A stretch of 64,000 bases of DNA from Phocaeicola plebeius DSM 17135 (GTDB lineage Bacteria; Bacteroidota; Bacteroidia; Bacteroidales; Bacteroidaceae): NCBI RefSeq assembly GCF_000187895.1, contig NZ_DS990126.1:59013-123012 (forward strand). The letters run 5' to 3'. The notes under the pieces were generated by a model, which was not told the origin of the DNA, did no database searches, and saw nothing but the letters and a program-made list of their open reading frames with translations. Positions 23,226-32,633 of the stretch are shown here, piece after piece. How positions within the stretch are numbered: position 1 is the first letter of the stretch; each line of letters opens with the position of its first letter. Made by a program: the position numbers and the translations under genes.

Positions 23226-25331
23226 ATGAGAATGATTTTTGTATGGCTTGGGTTACTGGCGGCATCTGTGGCTGTAAATGCGCAGACATTGACTTCGCCT
23301 GACGGGAACCTTAAAATGCAGTTTCATCTATCCGACGAAGGCAAACCAGTCTATTCGTTAATGTACAAAGAAAAAGAAGTGATAAACGAAAGCAAAATGG
23401 GCTTTCAGATAAGTCCTTCGATTGCTTTTGACCGTAACTTTAGTGTGGTGGAAACGAAGATAGATAGTTGCAATACGGTCTGGAATACGGTGTGGGGGCA
23501 GAACAATGAGATTAGCGATCATCACAAGGAGTTGTGGGTGGCATTGAAACAAGAAAAATCCGGCAGACTCTTGAATATCCGCTTCCGGTTATTTAATGAC
23601 GGACTGGGATTCCGTTATGAATTCCCCGTGCAAAGTAATCTGCGTCATTTTACTCTGAAAGAAGAACTGACAGAATTCCAGCTGGCTGGCAATCATAAAG
23701 CTTTCTGGATTCCGGCTGATTACGATACCAATGAATTTCAGATAACTACCTCCCGCCTTTCGGAAGTACCTCTTTTAATTGATGAGGCCCGTAATGAGCC
23801 TTTGGCTTGTAAATCACCGACTCCGAATCTGGCTGTACAGACTCCGCTTATGCTGAAGTCGGATAACGGACTGTATATCAATATTCATGAAGCAGCACTG
23901 GTAAATTATCCGGCCATGCATTTGAACCTGGATGCAGAGACTTACCTTATGAGTGCACACTTGACGCCCGATAAGAATGGAAATAAGGGATATATTCAGA
24001 CTGGAAGTGTGACTCCGTGGCGTACGATTATTGTGAGCGACGACGCCCGTGATATTCTGGCTTCCAACCTGATTCTGAATCTGAATGAGCCGTGTAAGAT
24101 AGAAGATACTTCCTGGATAAAGCCGACTAAATACGTTGGTGTGTGGTGGGAATACTTCACGGGAGGAGGCTCTACATGGGCCTATACCGATACACAGGAT
24201 GTTGTGATTGGACAGACTGATTATAAGCAACTGAAACCTAACGGACATCATGGAGCCAATACAGCTCATGTGAAAGAATACATCGACTTTGCAGCTAAGC
24301 ATGGATTTGACGCCGTGCTGGTGGAAGGATGGAATGAAGGATGGGAAGATAACTATGCGTATGCCAAAGAGTTTATCTATAGCTTTACTACTCCTTATCC
24401 AGATTTTGACGTGAAGGAGTTACAGGCGTATGCGGCTTCCAAAGGGGTAAAGATTATCATGCATCATGAAACTACTTCGTCTGTGGCAGATTATGAGCGT
24501 CAGATGGATGATGCGTTCCGTTTCATGAAAGACAACGGATATGATGCGGTGAAAACCGGATATGTAGGCCCGATTATTCCACGTAGTGAGCATCACGACG
24601 GACAGTGGATGGTGAACCATTACAACCGTGTAGCAGAAAAGGCGGCTCAGTATAAGATTATGGTCAATTCGCACGAAGCGGTTCGTCCGACCGGTTTATG
24701 CCGTACCTATCCCAACTGGATTGCGCAGGAGTCGGCGCGAGGGACGGAGTTTGAATCGTTCAACGGCATTCGTCCGGACCACCAGACCATTCTTCCGTTT
24801 ACTCGTCTGATGGGAGGTCCGATGGATTATACTCCCGGTATTTTTGAAGGAGATTTGTCGGTGTATGGCAGTAACAAGGCAAAGCTGGGTACTACACTGG
24901 TGAAACAGCTTGCTCTGTATGTCACGATGTATAGTCCGCTTCAGATGGCAGCCGATTTGTATCAGAATTATGAGAAATATCCGGATGCGTTTCAGTTTAT
25001 TAAGGACGTGGCGGTTGATTGGGACCGTACTTATATATTAGAAGCTGAACCGGGAGATTACATCACAATTGCCCGTAAGGCCAAAGGGAAAAATGAATGG
25101 TATGTAGGAGGTATTACGGATGAAAACAGCCGTGAAGCCCTTATTGATTTCAGCTTCCTGCCGAAAGGAAAGAAGTATCAGGCCGTTATTTATGCAGACG
25201 GTAAGAAAGCCGATTGGCGGACAAATCCGAAAGAATATGTGATAGAGACACGGACGATAAGTCATAAGACTAAACTCAGACAAAAACTGGCACCCAGTGG
25301 TGGGGTAGCTATTAGTATAAAGGAATTATAG
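23226..25331 (+). CDS. Secreted GH97 enzyme, inverting SusB-like alpha-glucosidase type
   Basis: A 701 aa exported glycosidase with a signal peptide of about 20 residues, an N-terminal beta-sandwich (SPDGNLKMQFHLS), a catalytic barrel and a C-terminal beta domain. Three glutamates, E415 (HHET), E484 (HEAVRPTG) and E508 (RGTEFESF), align with the SusB calcium and catalytic residues E439, E508 and E532 at a constant offset of 24. This points to the inverting subgroup, not the retaining Asp-nucleophile subgroup. Known inverting members hydrolyse alpha-glucosidic bonds; the substrate here is unproven. The ECF-type promoter upstream ties it to the sigma/SusCD locus that follows. Confidence 0.92.
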   Translation: MRMIFVWLGLLAASVAVNAQTLTSPDGNLKMQFHLSDEGKPVYSLMYKEKEVINESKMGFQISPSIAFDRNFSVVETKIDSCNTVWNTVWGQNNEISDHHKELWVALKQEKSGRLLNIRFRLFNDGLGFRYEFPVQSNLRHFTLKEELTEFQLAGNHKAFWIPADYDTNEFQITTSRLSEVPLLIDEARNEPLACKSPTPNLAVQTPLMLKSDNGLYINIHEAALVNYPAMHLNLDAETYLMSAHLTPDKNGNKGYIQTGSVTPWRTIIVSDDARDILASNLILNLNEPCKIEDTSWIKPTKYVGVWWEYFTGGGSTWAYTDTQDVVIGQTDYKQLKPNGHHGANTAHVKEYIDFAAKHGFDAVLVEGWNEGWEDNYAYAKEFIYSFTTPYPDFDVKELQAYAASKGVKIIMHHETTSSVADYERQMDDAFRFMKDNGYDAVKTGYVGPIIPRSEHHDGQWMVNHYNRVAEKAAQYKIMVNSHEAVRPTGLCRTYPNWIAQESARGTEFESFNGIRPDHQTILPFTRLMGGPMDYTPGIFEGDLSVYGSNKAKLGTTLVKQLALYVTMYSPLQMAADLYQNYEKYPDAFQFIKDVAVDWDRTYILEAEPGDYITIARKAKGKNEWYVGGITDENSREALIDFSFLPKGKKYQAVIYADGKKADWRTNPKEYVIETRTISHKTKLRQKLAPSGGVAISIKEL

Positions 25332-25427
25332 GTAGAAGATTGTTTTCAGGAAAATAAAGATAGATCTTTGACATCCTTGTCGGCATAATTGCTTAAAACA
25401 GATATGAGTGGATGACTTTATATAAAA

Positions 25428-25459
25428 GTTGTTGAAATCGATTTTAAAATTTATCTTTG
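25428..25459 (+). promoter_or_regulatory. Housekeeping promoter of the sigma factor gene
   Basis: GTTG (25428-25431), 20 bp, TATCTTTG (25452-25459) lies 25 bp before the ATG at 25485. The regulator pair is thus expressed from the general Bacteroides promoter type. Confidence 0.65.
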
Positions 25460-25484
25460 TGATAAATACCAAATCTGATCACTT

Positions 25485-26048
25485 ATGTCTGTAAACAATT
25501 TTGAAACAATATATTATGACTTGTTTAAACAACATTATTCTGCGTTGTTGTTTTATGCAACTCGTCTGGTAGGTGAGGATGATGCGGAAGATATTGTTCA
25601 AGATGTATTTGTTGAGTTGTGGAATAACAAAAGCAAGATTGATTTTGACGATCACATCAAGTCTTTTTTATATCGGTCTGTTTATACTAGATCCATCAAC
25701 TTTCTGAAGCATAAATCGGTAGTGGATAGTTATACGGCGGAAGAAAAAGAATTCTTTGCTCAGAAAATAGCTTATTATAATTATGAGAATTCTGACGTGA
25801 TGGCACGAATGGAAAATCTGGAGATGAAAAAAGAAATTCTGTCTGCCATAAACGACTTGCCAGACCAAAGCCGGAAAGTCTTTAAGATGAGTTATCTCTA
25901 CGATATGAAGAATAAGGAAATTGCCGACATACTTGGTATTTCCCTGAGAACAGTAGAAGCCCATATGTATAAGGCTTTGAAGATACTGCGTGTAAAGCTC
26001 AGTCATCTGCTTTTATTATTAATTTGTTTTTTAGGTGTATATGAGTAA
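25485..26048 (+). CDS. ECF-type RNA polymerase sigma factor of a PUL
   Basis: A 187 aa sigma-70 family protein of the Bacteroides expansion type found beside FecR anti-sigma genes. Region 2 spans about residues 10-75 (GEDDAEDIVQDVFVELWNN, the core-binding helix) and region 4 about 120-172 (LPDQSRKVF; NKEIADILGISLRTVEAH, the -35-binding helix-turn-helix). The tail is unusually hydrophobic (SHLLLLLICFLG), seen in this group. It overlaps the FecR gene by 8 bp (ATGAGTAA), so translation is coupled. Expected target: the SusC promoter at 27119, and probably the GH97 promoter at 23148. Confidence 0.95.
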   Translation: MSVNNFETIYYDLFKQHYSALLFYATRLVGEDDAEDIVQDVFVELWNNKSKIDFDDHIKSFLYRSVYTRSINFLKHKSVVDSYTAEEKEFFAQKIAYYNYENSDVMARMENLEMKKEILSAINDLPDQSRKVFKMSYLYDMKNKEIADILGISLRTVEAHMYKALKILRVKLSHLLLLLICFLGVYE

Positions 26049-27042
26049 CATTAGTGATGATATTATATGGAGGTATCTTCAGGGAATTGCAACCGCTGAA
26101 GATATGAAGGCGCTGAATGAATATATCAGTGCTTCGCCCGACAACAAAAAGTATCTGTTTTCCATAGAGGAGTTATATCATCTGGGAAAGTGGAAATACA
26201 ATGAGGAAGATAAAATAAATGCAGCCATGCAACGGCTGAAATCGGTAGTGCAGCCTGCCGAGGTATCTATGTCTTTGCATAAGAAAGAGAAAAAGCAGAC
26301 AAGGCATCTCTTTATGTGGACCCGATATGCGGCGGCCGTGCTGGTTCTGGTGCTTATAGGGTGGCTGTCCTTTAAAGGGCTGACAAGCGAGGACATGATA
26401 AAAGTTTACGCGGACAGTAAGATAAGAAAGATTGAACTGGCAGATGGGACAAAAGTCTGGTTGAATAAAGGGAGTGTGTTTGAATATCCGAAAACTTTTA
26501 CGAAAGACAACCGGAAAGTCAGACTGGATGGGGAAGCTTATTTTCAAGTAGCCCGTCAGACAGGCAAGCATAAGTTCACGGTAGAGAGTAAGCTGATGAC
26601 GGTGGTAGTGCATGGTACGATTTTTAATATGAAGAGTTATGCCAGGGATACCGTAGCCGAAACGTCGCTTATTGAAGGAGAAGTGCTTGTGGAATCTGCT
26701 AATGATGATTCAAAAATCGTTTTGCTTCCAGGTCAGAAAGCCATTGTAGAAAAGAATAACCATAAGATGGTGGTGAAAGAAACCAATTCAATTATGGATG
26801 GAATCTGGCGGAACAACATGGTGCCATTCCAGAATGCGACAATTCAGGATATTGCAAAAGTGCTGGAGGATTTATATCATGTTAAGATAGAGGTTCGTAA
26901 GGATATTGACCTGGAACATACTTATTCGGGCATGATAGAGAAAAAGCAAGAGCTTGAAGATGTAATAAAAACTTTGCAAAATAGTATACCGATAAAATAT
27001 AAGATAGAGAGTGATAAGGTTTTGATTGAACCTGTGGAGTAA
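26041..27042 (+). CDS. FecR-family anti-sigma factor
   Basis: A 333 aa single-pass inner-membrane protein. The N-terminal cytosolic segment (about 1-85) binds the sigma factor; a transmembrane helix follows (YAAAVLVLVLIGWLSF, about 97-112). The periplasmic FecR domain (about 120-240; LADGTKVWLNKGSVFEYP) is followed by a C-terminal DUF4974-type domain (about 260-333; PFQNATIQDIAKVLEDLY) that contacts the STN domain of the SusC transporter. Start: ATG 26041 within ATGAGTAA, shared with the sigma stop; GTG at 26035 is a less likely alternative. A terminator follows the gene. Confidence 0.94.
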   Translation: MSNISDDIIWRYLQGIATAEDMKALNEYISASPDNKKYLFSIEELYHLGKWKYNEEDKINAAMQRLKSVVQPAEVSMSLHKKEKKQTRHLFMWTRYAAAVLVLVLIGWLSFKGLTSEDMIKVYADSKIRKIELADGTKVWLNKGSVFEYPKTFTKDNRKVRLDGEAYFQVARQTGKHKFTVESKLMTVVVHGTIFNMKSYARDTVAETSLIEGEVLVESANDDSKIVLLPGQKAIVEKNNHKMVVKETNSIMDGIWRNNMVPFQNATIQDIAKVLEDLYHVKIEVRKDIDLEHTYSGMIEKKQELEDVIKTLQNSIPIKYKIESDKVLIEPVE

Positions 27043-27051
27043 AATCCGATT

Positions 27052-27090
27052 CGGCAAATATATTTTTATAATATGTTTGCCGTTTTTTTT
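27052..27090 (+). terminator. Terminator of the sigma/anti-sigma operon
   Basis: CGGCAAA and TTTGCCG (7 bp, extended by AT pairs) are followed by eight T residues. It insulates the regulators from the SusC operon. Confidence 0.8.
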
Positions 27091-27118
27091 ATGTTTCTTG
27101 AAAAAATAAATGAAATAA

Positions 27119-27149
27119 AGTAAGTGTTTTTATTTGGATAGCTGTTATA
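27119..27149 (+). promoter_or_regulatory. Putative ECF-sigma promoter of the SusC/SusD operon
   Basis: AGTAAGTGTTTTT (27119-27131), 11 bp, TGTTATA (27143-27149), ending 46 bp before the ATG. It shares both blocks and the spacing with the GH97 promoter at 23148. Confidence 0.65.
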
Positions 27150-27195
27150 TAAGTACTATTGAAAATTGTAGTAATAATTTTAAAATAACAAGATT

Positions 27196-30100
27196 ATGTT
27201 TAACCTTAAGAAAAATTTATTTTTAGAAGGGAAAATGCAATCCTTATGTCCAGGAAAATATCTCAGGACATTGGTTTTTCTAGGCTTGTCGGCAGCTCCA
27301 TTTCAATTGGTCTCGGCGCAGTTTAATCTTTCATTGGCTAATCCAAGTTTGGGAAGTGTGATTAAAGAAATTCAGGCGCAGTCGGATTATCAGTTCTTTT
27401 ATGATGACAAGCTTGCTTCTGTTCAACTTGAATCTTTGAATATGAATGACTCTTCTTTACAGGAAGTGTTGAGCAAGGCGTTGAGTGGAAAAAACATTTC
27501 TTATAAGATAGACGATAAAGTCGTTTATCTGTCTATGGATAATTCTACAGTAAAGAAGTCTCCTGCACAGGAAACGACAAAAAAAACAATTACCGGACGT
27601 ATAATAGATGCGACGGGTGAACCGCTGATTGGTGTGACTATTATGGAAAAAGGAACCACCAACGGAAGTATTACTGACTATGACGGAAATTATTCATTGA
27701 GCGTACCTGGAAATGCGGTACTTCAATTCTCTTATATCGGTTATAAGAGTATAGAAATGAAGGTGGAAGGCAAAGAGGTAATTGACTTGACCATGCACGA
27801 AGATACAGAGGTATTGGATGAAGTCGTAGTTACTGCTTTGGGTATCAAGCGTGAGAAAAAAATGCTGGGATACGCTGTGCAGGAACTGAAGAGTGATGAG
27901 TTGAACAAGACAGGTGACCCTTCTGTAACCAGTGCTTTACAGGGTAAAGTAGCCGGTTTGCAGATGAATACCTCTGCTACAGGTTTGGGTGGTTCTACTA
28001 AGATTACCATTCGTGGTAACTCTTCATTGAGCGATAACAACCAGCCGCTGTGGATTGTGGATGGTGTTCCTTTTAGCGACAACAACACATCTGATGCTAG
28101 TTTCTATGGTGGTGTAGACCGTGGTGGCTCTGCAATGGATATTAATCCGGATGACATTGAGAGTATTTCAGTTTTGAAAGGCCCGAATGCCGCAGCATTG
28201 TATGGTTCACGTGCTGGTAACGGTGTAATTTTGGTTACAACGAAGAAAGGTTCCAAGAAAGATGGTTTTGGTATCCGCTATACTGGTAACTTTACATGGA
28301 GTAGCGTAGCCGAAACATTAGAGCAGCAGGAACGTTATGGCCAGGGACAGATTGGTGCCAATGGTGGTGCTAGCTATACCAAAGAAACATCAGGTAGCTG
28401 GGGACCCGTATTGGATGGAAGCCCATTTGAAGCTTGGAATGGTGAGACATATGCTTATTCAAAATATGGCAATAAGTTGAAGGATTATTTTGATACTGGT
28501 TTCTCACAGAATCACAATGTGTCTATTAGCAACGGTACTGAAACATCACATTTCCGTGCTTCGTTCGGTGCATCGGATAACAAGGGTGTGTTCCCGAATG
28601 AAAAGTTGAATCGTATAAATATCGACTTGAATGCTGGTACAGAATTGAATAAATGGATGTCAATCGACGGAAAGATTTCATTGTCACGTACCAAAGCAGA
28701 GGATCGTCCTGAATATGGTACATACGGTGCTATCAATCAGTTGATGGGTATTCCTCACAATGTACGTTTGGATGATTTGAAACAGTATTCAACTGAAGAT
28801 GCCGTACATGTGAACTGGTATGGACCGAGTGCTGAAATCCGTAACCCATATTATGTATTGCATCAGCGTCATAATTCTGACGAACGCTGGCGTGCATTTG
28901 GTTATTATAGCACTAAGATTAACTTTACTGACTGGTTGCATTTATCTGCTAAGTATGCCTTCGATTATTACCGTACGCGTGTTCAGAATACCAATGCAGG
29001 TGATGCGTATAATAATGAAACGGTTCCTAGTGCTATCACTGATGACAAGATGGATCGTGGCGAAGAAAACTTCTTCGAATCAAATGCTGAATTTATTTTG
29101 ATGGGTGACCGTCAGTTGACTGAAAACTTCCGCCTTGGCTTTACGCTGGGTTCTAACTTCATGTATCAGAAGTTCGAGTCTTTGAGTGCCGGTGTAGGTA
29201 ACATGTTGACTAAGGGTGAATGGATGTTCAATGCGGCTAACCTGTTGCGTACAGCTGCTGAAACAGGTAAGGAACGTGCCATGAATTCTGTATTTGGTTC
29301 TGTACAGATGGCGTGGAAGGAATATTTGTCATTAGACCTTACTGCTCGTAATGACTGGTCATCTACATTGCCTAAGCAGAATAATTCATTCTTCTATCCT
29401 TCTGCTAACTTAAGTTTTGTTATTTCTGATTTCATGAAGTCTATCGACAAATCTTTACCTTCATGGGTAACTTTTGCTAAGTTGCGTCTGTCTGCTGCAC
29501 AGGTAGGTAAGGATACAGAACCGTATCAGTTGTACAATACTTATGCTTATAAGTTTGATAATGGCATCTTGACTCCTGATAAGAGTAATGTGAAGTTGAA
29601 CGATAATTTGAAGCCGGAAATTGCTACTTCATACGAAGCTGGTTTGGATATGAAGTTCTTTGATAATCGTTTCGGGTTTGACTTTACTTATTATTACAGC
29701 AAGACTAAGAACCAGATTATGAAGGTGCCTGCTGCAGCTCCTTGGAGTGGTGGACAGTGGGTTAATGCCGGTTTGATTTCGAACCAGGGTGTTGAATTGA
29801 TGTTGTATTCTACCATTGTAGATACTAAGGACTTCACATTTGATTTGAATGTGAACATGGCGCACAATGTTTCTACTGTTAAAGAACTGGCTCCTGAATC
29901 TAATGTGAACTATATGTTCTTTAACGGTGATGGCAACTTCCCTGTTAAGGTTGGTGCTCGTGCTGGTGAAAAACTGGGTGAGATTTATGCAACTACTTTG
30001 TACAAACGCAATGATAACGGTGATATTATAATCGGTGCCGACGGTATGCCGATGACTGTGACTGATGAAGCTGAATATGTAGCTAACCCGATTGGTAACA

Positions 30101-30624
30101 TTCAGCCTGACCTGACCATGTCTGTATCACCTACTTTCACTTATAAAGGTGTAACTCTTTCTGCTATGTTTGATATGAAATTTGGTGGTGATATCTTCTC
30201 TTACTCAGAAATGATGGCTACCGGTAGAGGTTTGGCTAAGCGTACGGAAAATCGTGGAGAAGCTGATAATTATATGATGGTATTCCCTGGTGTGACTGAA
30301 AATGGTCAGCCTAATACCACGAAGATTACAGCTAGCCAGTACTATGGTGCGTTGTTGGCTGAAGACTTCCTGTATGATGCTTCATTTATTAAGTTGAAAG
30401 AATTGTCATTGGGTTATTCATTCCCGTCAAAGATGCTGAAAAAGACCCCGTTGACTTCACTGAACGTTTCATTTGTAGCACGTAACTTGTGTTATCTGTT
30501 GAAGCATACACCGGGTACAAGTCCTGAAGGTGGTTACGATACAACTATGTTCTCACAGGCTATTGATTATGCGGCTCTGCCTTATACTCGTACCTTTGGT
30601 TTGTCTGTTAGTTTAGGTTTTTAA
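27196..30624 (+). CDS. SusC/RagA-like TonB-dependent transporter with STN domain
   Basis: Outer-membrane importer of oligosaccharides, 1142 aa. The order is: signal peptide (about 1-42, ending VSAQ), STN signalling domain (about 45-112), carboxypeptidase-D-like regulatory domain (about 130-205; GRIIDATGEPLIGVTI), TonB box region and plug (about 210-350; LDEVVVTALG, SVLKGPNAAALYGSRAGNG), then a beta-barrel ending in the aromatic FGLSVSLGF. The STN domain matches control by the adjacent FecR/sigma pair. Codon choice (many GGT, GCT, GTT) suggests high expression. It is the first gene of an operon with SusD. The glycan is not readable here, but the GH92 genes that follow indicate mannosides. Confidence 0.96.
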   Translation: MFNLKKNLFLEGKMQSLCPGKYLRTLVFLGLSAAPFQLVSAQFNLSLANPSLGSVIKEIQAQSDYQFFYDDKLASVQLESLNMNDSSLQEVLSKALSGKNISYKIDDKVVYLSMDNSTVKKSPAQETTKKTITGRIIDATGEPLIGVTIMEKGTTNGSITDYDGNYSLSVPGNAVLQFSYIGYKSIEMKVEGKEVIDLTMHEDTEVLDEVVVTALGIKREKKMLGYAVQELKSDELNKTGDPSVTSALQGKVAGLQMNTSATGLGGSTKITIRGNSSLSDNNQPLWIVDGVPFSDNNTSDASFYGGVDRGGSAMDINPDDIESISVLKGPNAAALYGSRAGNGVILVTTKKGSKKDGFGIRYTGNFTWSSVAETLEQQERYGQGQIGANGGASYTKETSGSWGPVLDGSPFEAWNGETYAYSKYGNKLKDYFDTGFSQNHNVSISNGTETSHFRASFGASDNKGVFPNEKLNRINIDLNAGTELNKWMSIDGKISLSRTKAEDRPEYGTYGAINQLMGIPHNVRLDDLKQYSTEDAVHVNWYGPSAEIRNPYYVLHQRHNSDERWRAFGYYSTKINFTDWLHLSAKYAFDYYRTRVQNTNAGDAYNNETVPSAITDDKMDRGEENFFESNAEFILMGDRQLTENFRLGFTLGSNFMYQKFESLSAGVGNMLTKGEWMFNAANLLRTAAETGKERAMNSVFGSVQMAWKEYLSLDLTARNDWSSTLPKQNNSFFYPSANLSFVISDFMKSIDKSLPSWVTFAKLRLSAAQVGKDTEPYQLYNTYAYKFDNGILTPDKSNVKLNDNLKPEIATSYEAGLDMKFFDNRFGFDFTYYYSKTKNQIMKVPAAAPWSGGQWVNAGLISNQGVELMLYSTIVDTKDFTFDLNVNMAHNVSTVKELAPESNVNYMFFNGDGNFPVKVGARAGEKLGEIYATTLYKRNDNGDIIIGADGMPMTVTDEAEYVANPIGNIQPDLTMSVSPTFTYKGVTLSAMFDMKFGGDIFSYSEMMATGRGLAKRTENRGEADNYMMVFPGVTENGQPNTTKITASQYYGALLAEDFLYDASFIKLKELSLGYSFPSKMLKKTPLTSLNVSFVARNLCYLLKHTPGTSPEGGYDTTMFSQAIDYAALPYTRTFGLSVSLGF

Positions 30625-30647
30625 TCTTAAAAAAATAGTATAGAGTT

Positions 30648-32483
30648 ATGAAATTCAATATATATAAATCTGTCGCCTTGTGTTCGTTGTTAGCACTTAC
30701 AGGCTGTCATGACTTTGAAGAAATGAATACCAATCCGTATGCTCCGGTTTATGATCCTACAGTGATAGGAGGTACGGCTGACGGCATTGATATCGACTAT
30801 ACTTTGTCGGAAAATGCGTTAAAGAGTTTACAAGCTACAGAAAGTGCGGTAGGTGCAACTTTCTTTAACTTCATGTATGAAGGGTTATACAATGATTATC
30901 AGACTGCTACTAACCTGACACATGATGTGTATGCAGCTTATAGTGGATCAAACGGTTTTTTGAATAATGCTCCGGCTTATGCGTATAACGATGCTTGGTC
31001 AGCATCTCGTTGGCGTCATTTCTATGATGACCGTACCATCTCAGAATATAGCCAGTTGATTAAGACTTTTTGGTTCTGTAATAGAGAATATTATCACAAT
31101 GTATTCCACATTACACGTATCTACTATGCTTTCTTGATGTCTGCTCAGACTGATACTTATGGAGATATTCCAATTAAGTATTATGTAAAAGGTATGATTC
31201 CTCCTGAAGAAAATGTGGAATACAGTTCACAAGAGGAAGTATATGGTTTAATATTCCAGATACTTGATCAGGCTATCACAGGTTTGCATAATCCTCCAGC
31301 TGGTGCTCAGTATAAGTTCAGTGATACGGATGACCGTGTGTACAAAGGTGATGTAAATAAATGGCTTCGTTTTGCGAATACATTGCGTCTGCGTCTTGCC
31401 TTGCGTGTGTCAAATGTAAATCCAGCGTTAGCTAAGGAACAGGGTGAAAAGGCGTTGACTGATCCTGCTGGTTTGATGCAGGGACAGGAAGACAATATGA
31501 AACTGATTCCTAAACGTCAGTTTGTAACCGGCGGTAATGAGAATATTTTTGCCTTGATGTACGGTTGGGGCGCCAGTGTAGTTTTGCCTAAGGAAATGGA
31601 GTGGGCATACAAGAACCAGGCGTTAAAGGATGGCATTGACTCATCGGCTGATGGTTTTGTGGCTAAGGTGTCACAAGGTGCTGAAGAAGGTACAGTAGTG
31701 GGCCTGGATAACCAGAAGTTTAATGAAAAAGAAGCAAATTGTTATCTTGACCCCCGTTGTGAAGTGTTATGGTTCCGTCCTACATCTTTGGATGATTTGA
31801 ATGCGAAAGATGGTATTCATGAATCAGATAAAGAATTCGGTGGTTACCGTAATGGAGTAACAGAGGTTGGTTCTAAATATACTACAGTTTATTCTCCGAT
31901 GCGTGTAGATCAGCGTACAGATGTTATGAATCGTAAGGTATGGTGGAACTTAGCTCGTGAAATTGTATGGATGGGCTATTCTGAAAGTCTCTTCCTGAAG
32001 GCTGAAGCTGCTTTGCGTGGCTGGGCTGGACTGCCTAAAACTGACGCCAAGAAATATTATGAAGAGGGTATTCGTGCTTCAATGAACTATTATGAAATTG
32101 ATGCAGATGCCGAAGGTCAGCAGAAGATTGATAATTACATTAATCACTTGGCAGGTATGAAAGCTTTCACTAGCGGTTCTGACGAAGAACAGCTTGAACA
32201 GATTATTACACAGAAGTGGTTAGCTGTATATCCTAATGGTAATGAAGGCTGGGCAGAGGTACGTCGTACTGATTATCCTCGCTATTTGCTGTTGCCGCGT
32301 TATGGTAATAACTCTAACGGTGAAGTAGAAAATACGAAACTGATTAAGCGTATTAGTTATCCAAATAGTGAGTCACGTAATCCGTTGAAGCCAGATTATA
32401 CCCAAGGTACAAGAGTTTGGTGGGATGTAGCTGACACGATGGATGACAGCGGCAAATGGCATACGCCGAAAAACTTCAGATAA
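30648..32483 (+). CDS. SusD/RagB-like glycan-binding lipoprotein (SusD_2 type)
   Basis: A 611 aa surface lipoprotein that caps the SusC barrel and binds the glycan. The lipoprotein signal LALTGC puts the acylated cysteine near residue 20. The mature start DFEEMNTNPYAP is the hallmark of the SusD-like_2 branch. Helical TPR-like segments follow (RIYYAFLMSAQTDTYGDIP; WMGYSESLFLKAEAALRGW). It is 23 bp after SusC, in the same operon, and followed by a strong terminator, so the GH92 genes need their own promoter. Confidence 0.95.
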   Translation: MKFNIYKSVALCSLLALTGCHDFEEMNTNPYAPVYDPTVIGGTADGIDIDYTLSENALKSLQATESAVGATFFNFMYEGLYNDYQTATNLTHDVYAAYSGSNGFLNNAPAYAYNDAWSASRWRHFYDDRTISEYSQLIKTFWFCNREYYHNVFHITRIYYAFLMSAQTDTYGDIPIKYYVKGMIPPEENVEYSSQEEVYGLIFQILDQAITGLHNPPAGAQYKFSDTDDRVYKGDVNKWLRFANTLRLRLALRVSNVNPALAKEQGEKALTDPAGLMQGQEDNMKLIPKRQFVTGGNENIFALMYGWGASVVLPKEMEWAYKNQALKDGIDSSADGFVAKVSQGAEEGTVVGLDNQKFNEKEANCYLDPRCEVLWFRPTSLDDLNAKDGIHESDKEFGGYRNGVTEVGSKYTTVYSPMRVDQRTDVMNRKVWWNLAREIVWMGYSESLFLKAEAALRGWAGLPKTDAKKYYEEGIRASMNYYEIDADAEGQQKIDNYINHLAGMKAFTSGSDEEQLEQIITQKWLAVYPNGNEGWAEVRRTDYPRYLLLPRYGNNSNGEVENTKLIKRISYPNSESRNPLKPDYTQGTRVWWDVADTMDDSGKWHTPKNFR

Positions 32484-32506
32484 TTACCTTTAATAAATGA
32501 ATAAAG

Positions 32507-32569
32507 AAAGCCGTTTTAGCCTGTTGGTATTGGTTTGATATACATTAATATGGCTAAAACGGCTTTTTT
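32507..32569 (+). terminator. Terminator after SusD
   Basis: A perfect 15-bp stem (AAAGCCGTTTTAGCC with its complement, 32552-32566) with a 30-base loop and a T-run. It lies inside the open frame extending upstream of the first GH92, which helps place that gene's start downstream. Confidence 0.85.
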
Positions 32570-32588
32570 AATCATTATTTTTCTTAAC

Positions 32589-32618
32589 TTTAGTCACTGC
32601 GGGGTTGCAGTATCTTTT
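32589..32618 (+). promoter_or_regulatory. Possible promoter of the GH92 operon
   Basis: TTTA (32589-32592), 18 bp, TATCTTTT (32611-32618) lies 15 bp before the ATG at 32634. The last base of the -7 box differs from consensus. Confidence 0.4.
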
Positions 32619-32633
32619 AGCTATTATAATAAC

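Noticed and set aside
32535..32633. N-terminal extension of the first GH92 gene
   Set aside because: It covers half of the SusD terminator; the lipoprotein signal starts at 32634.
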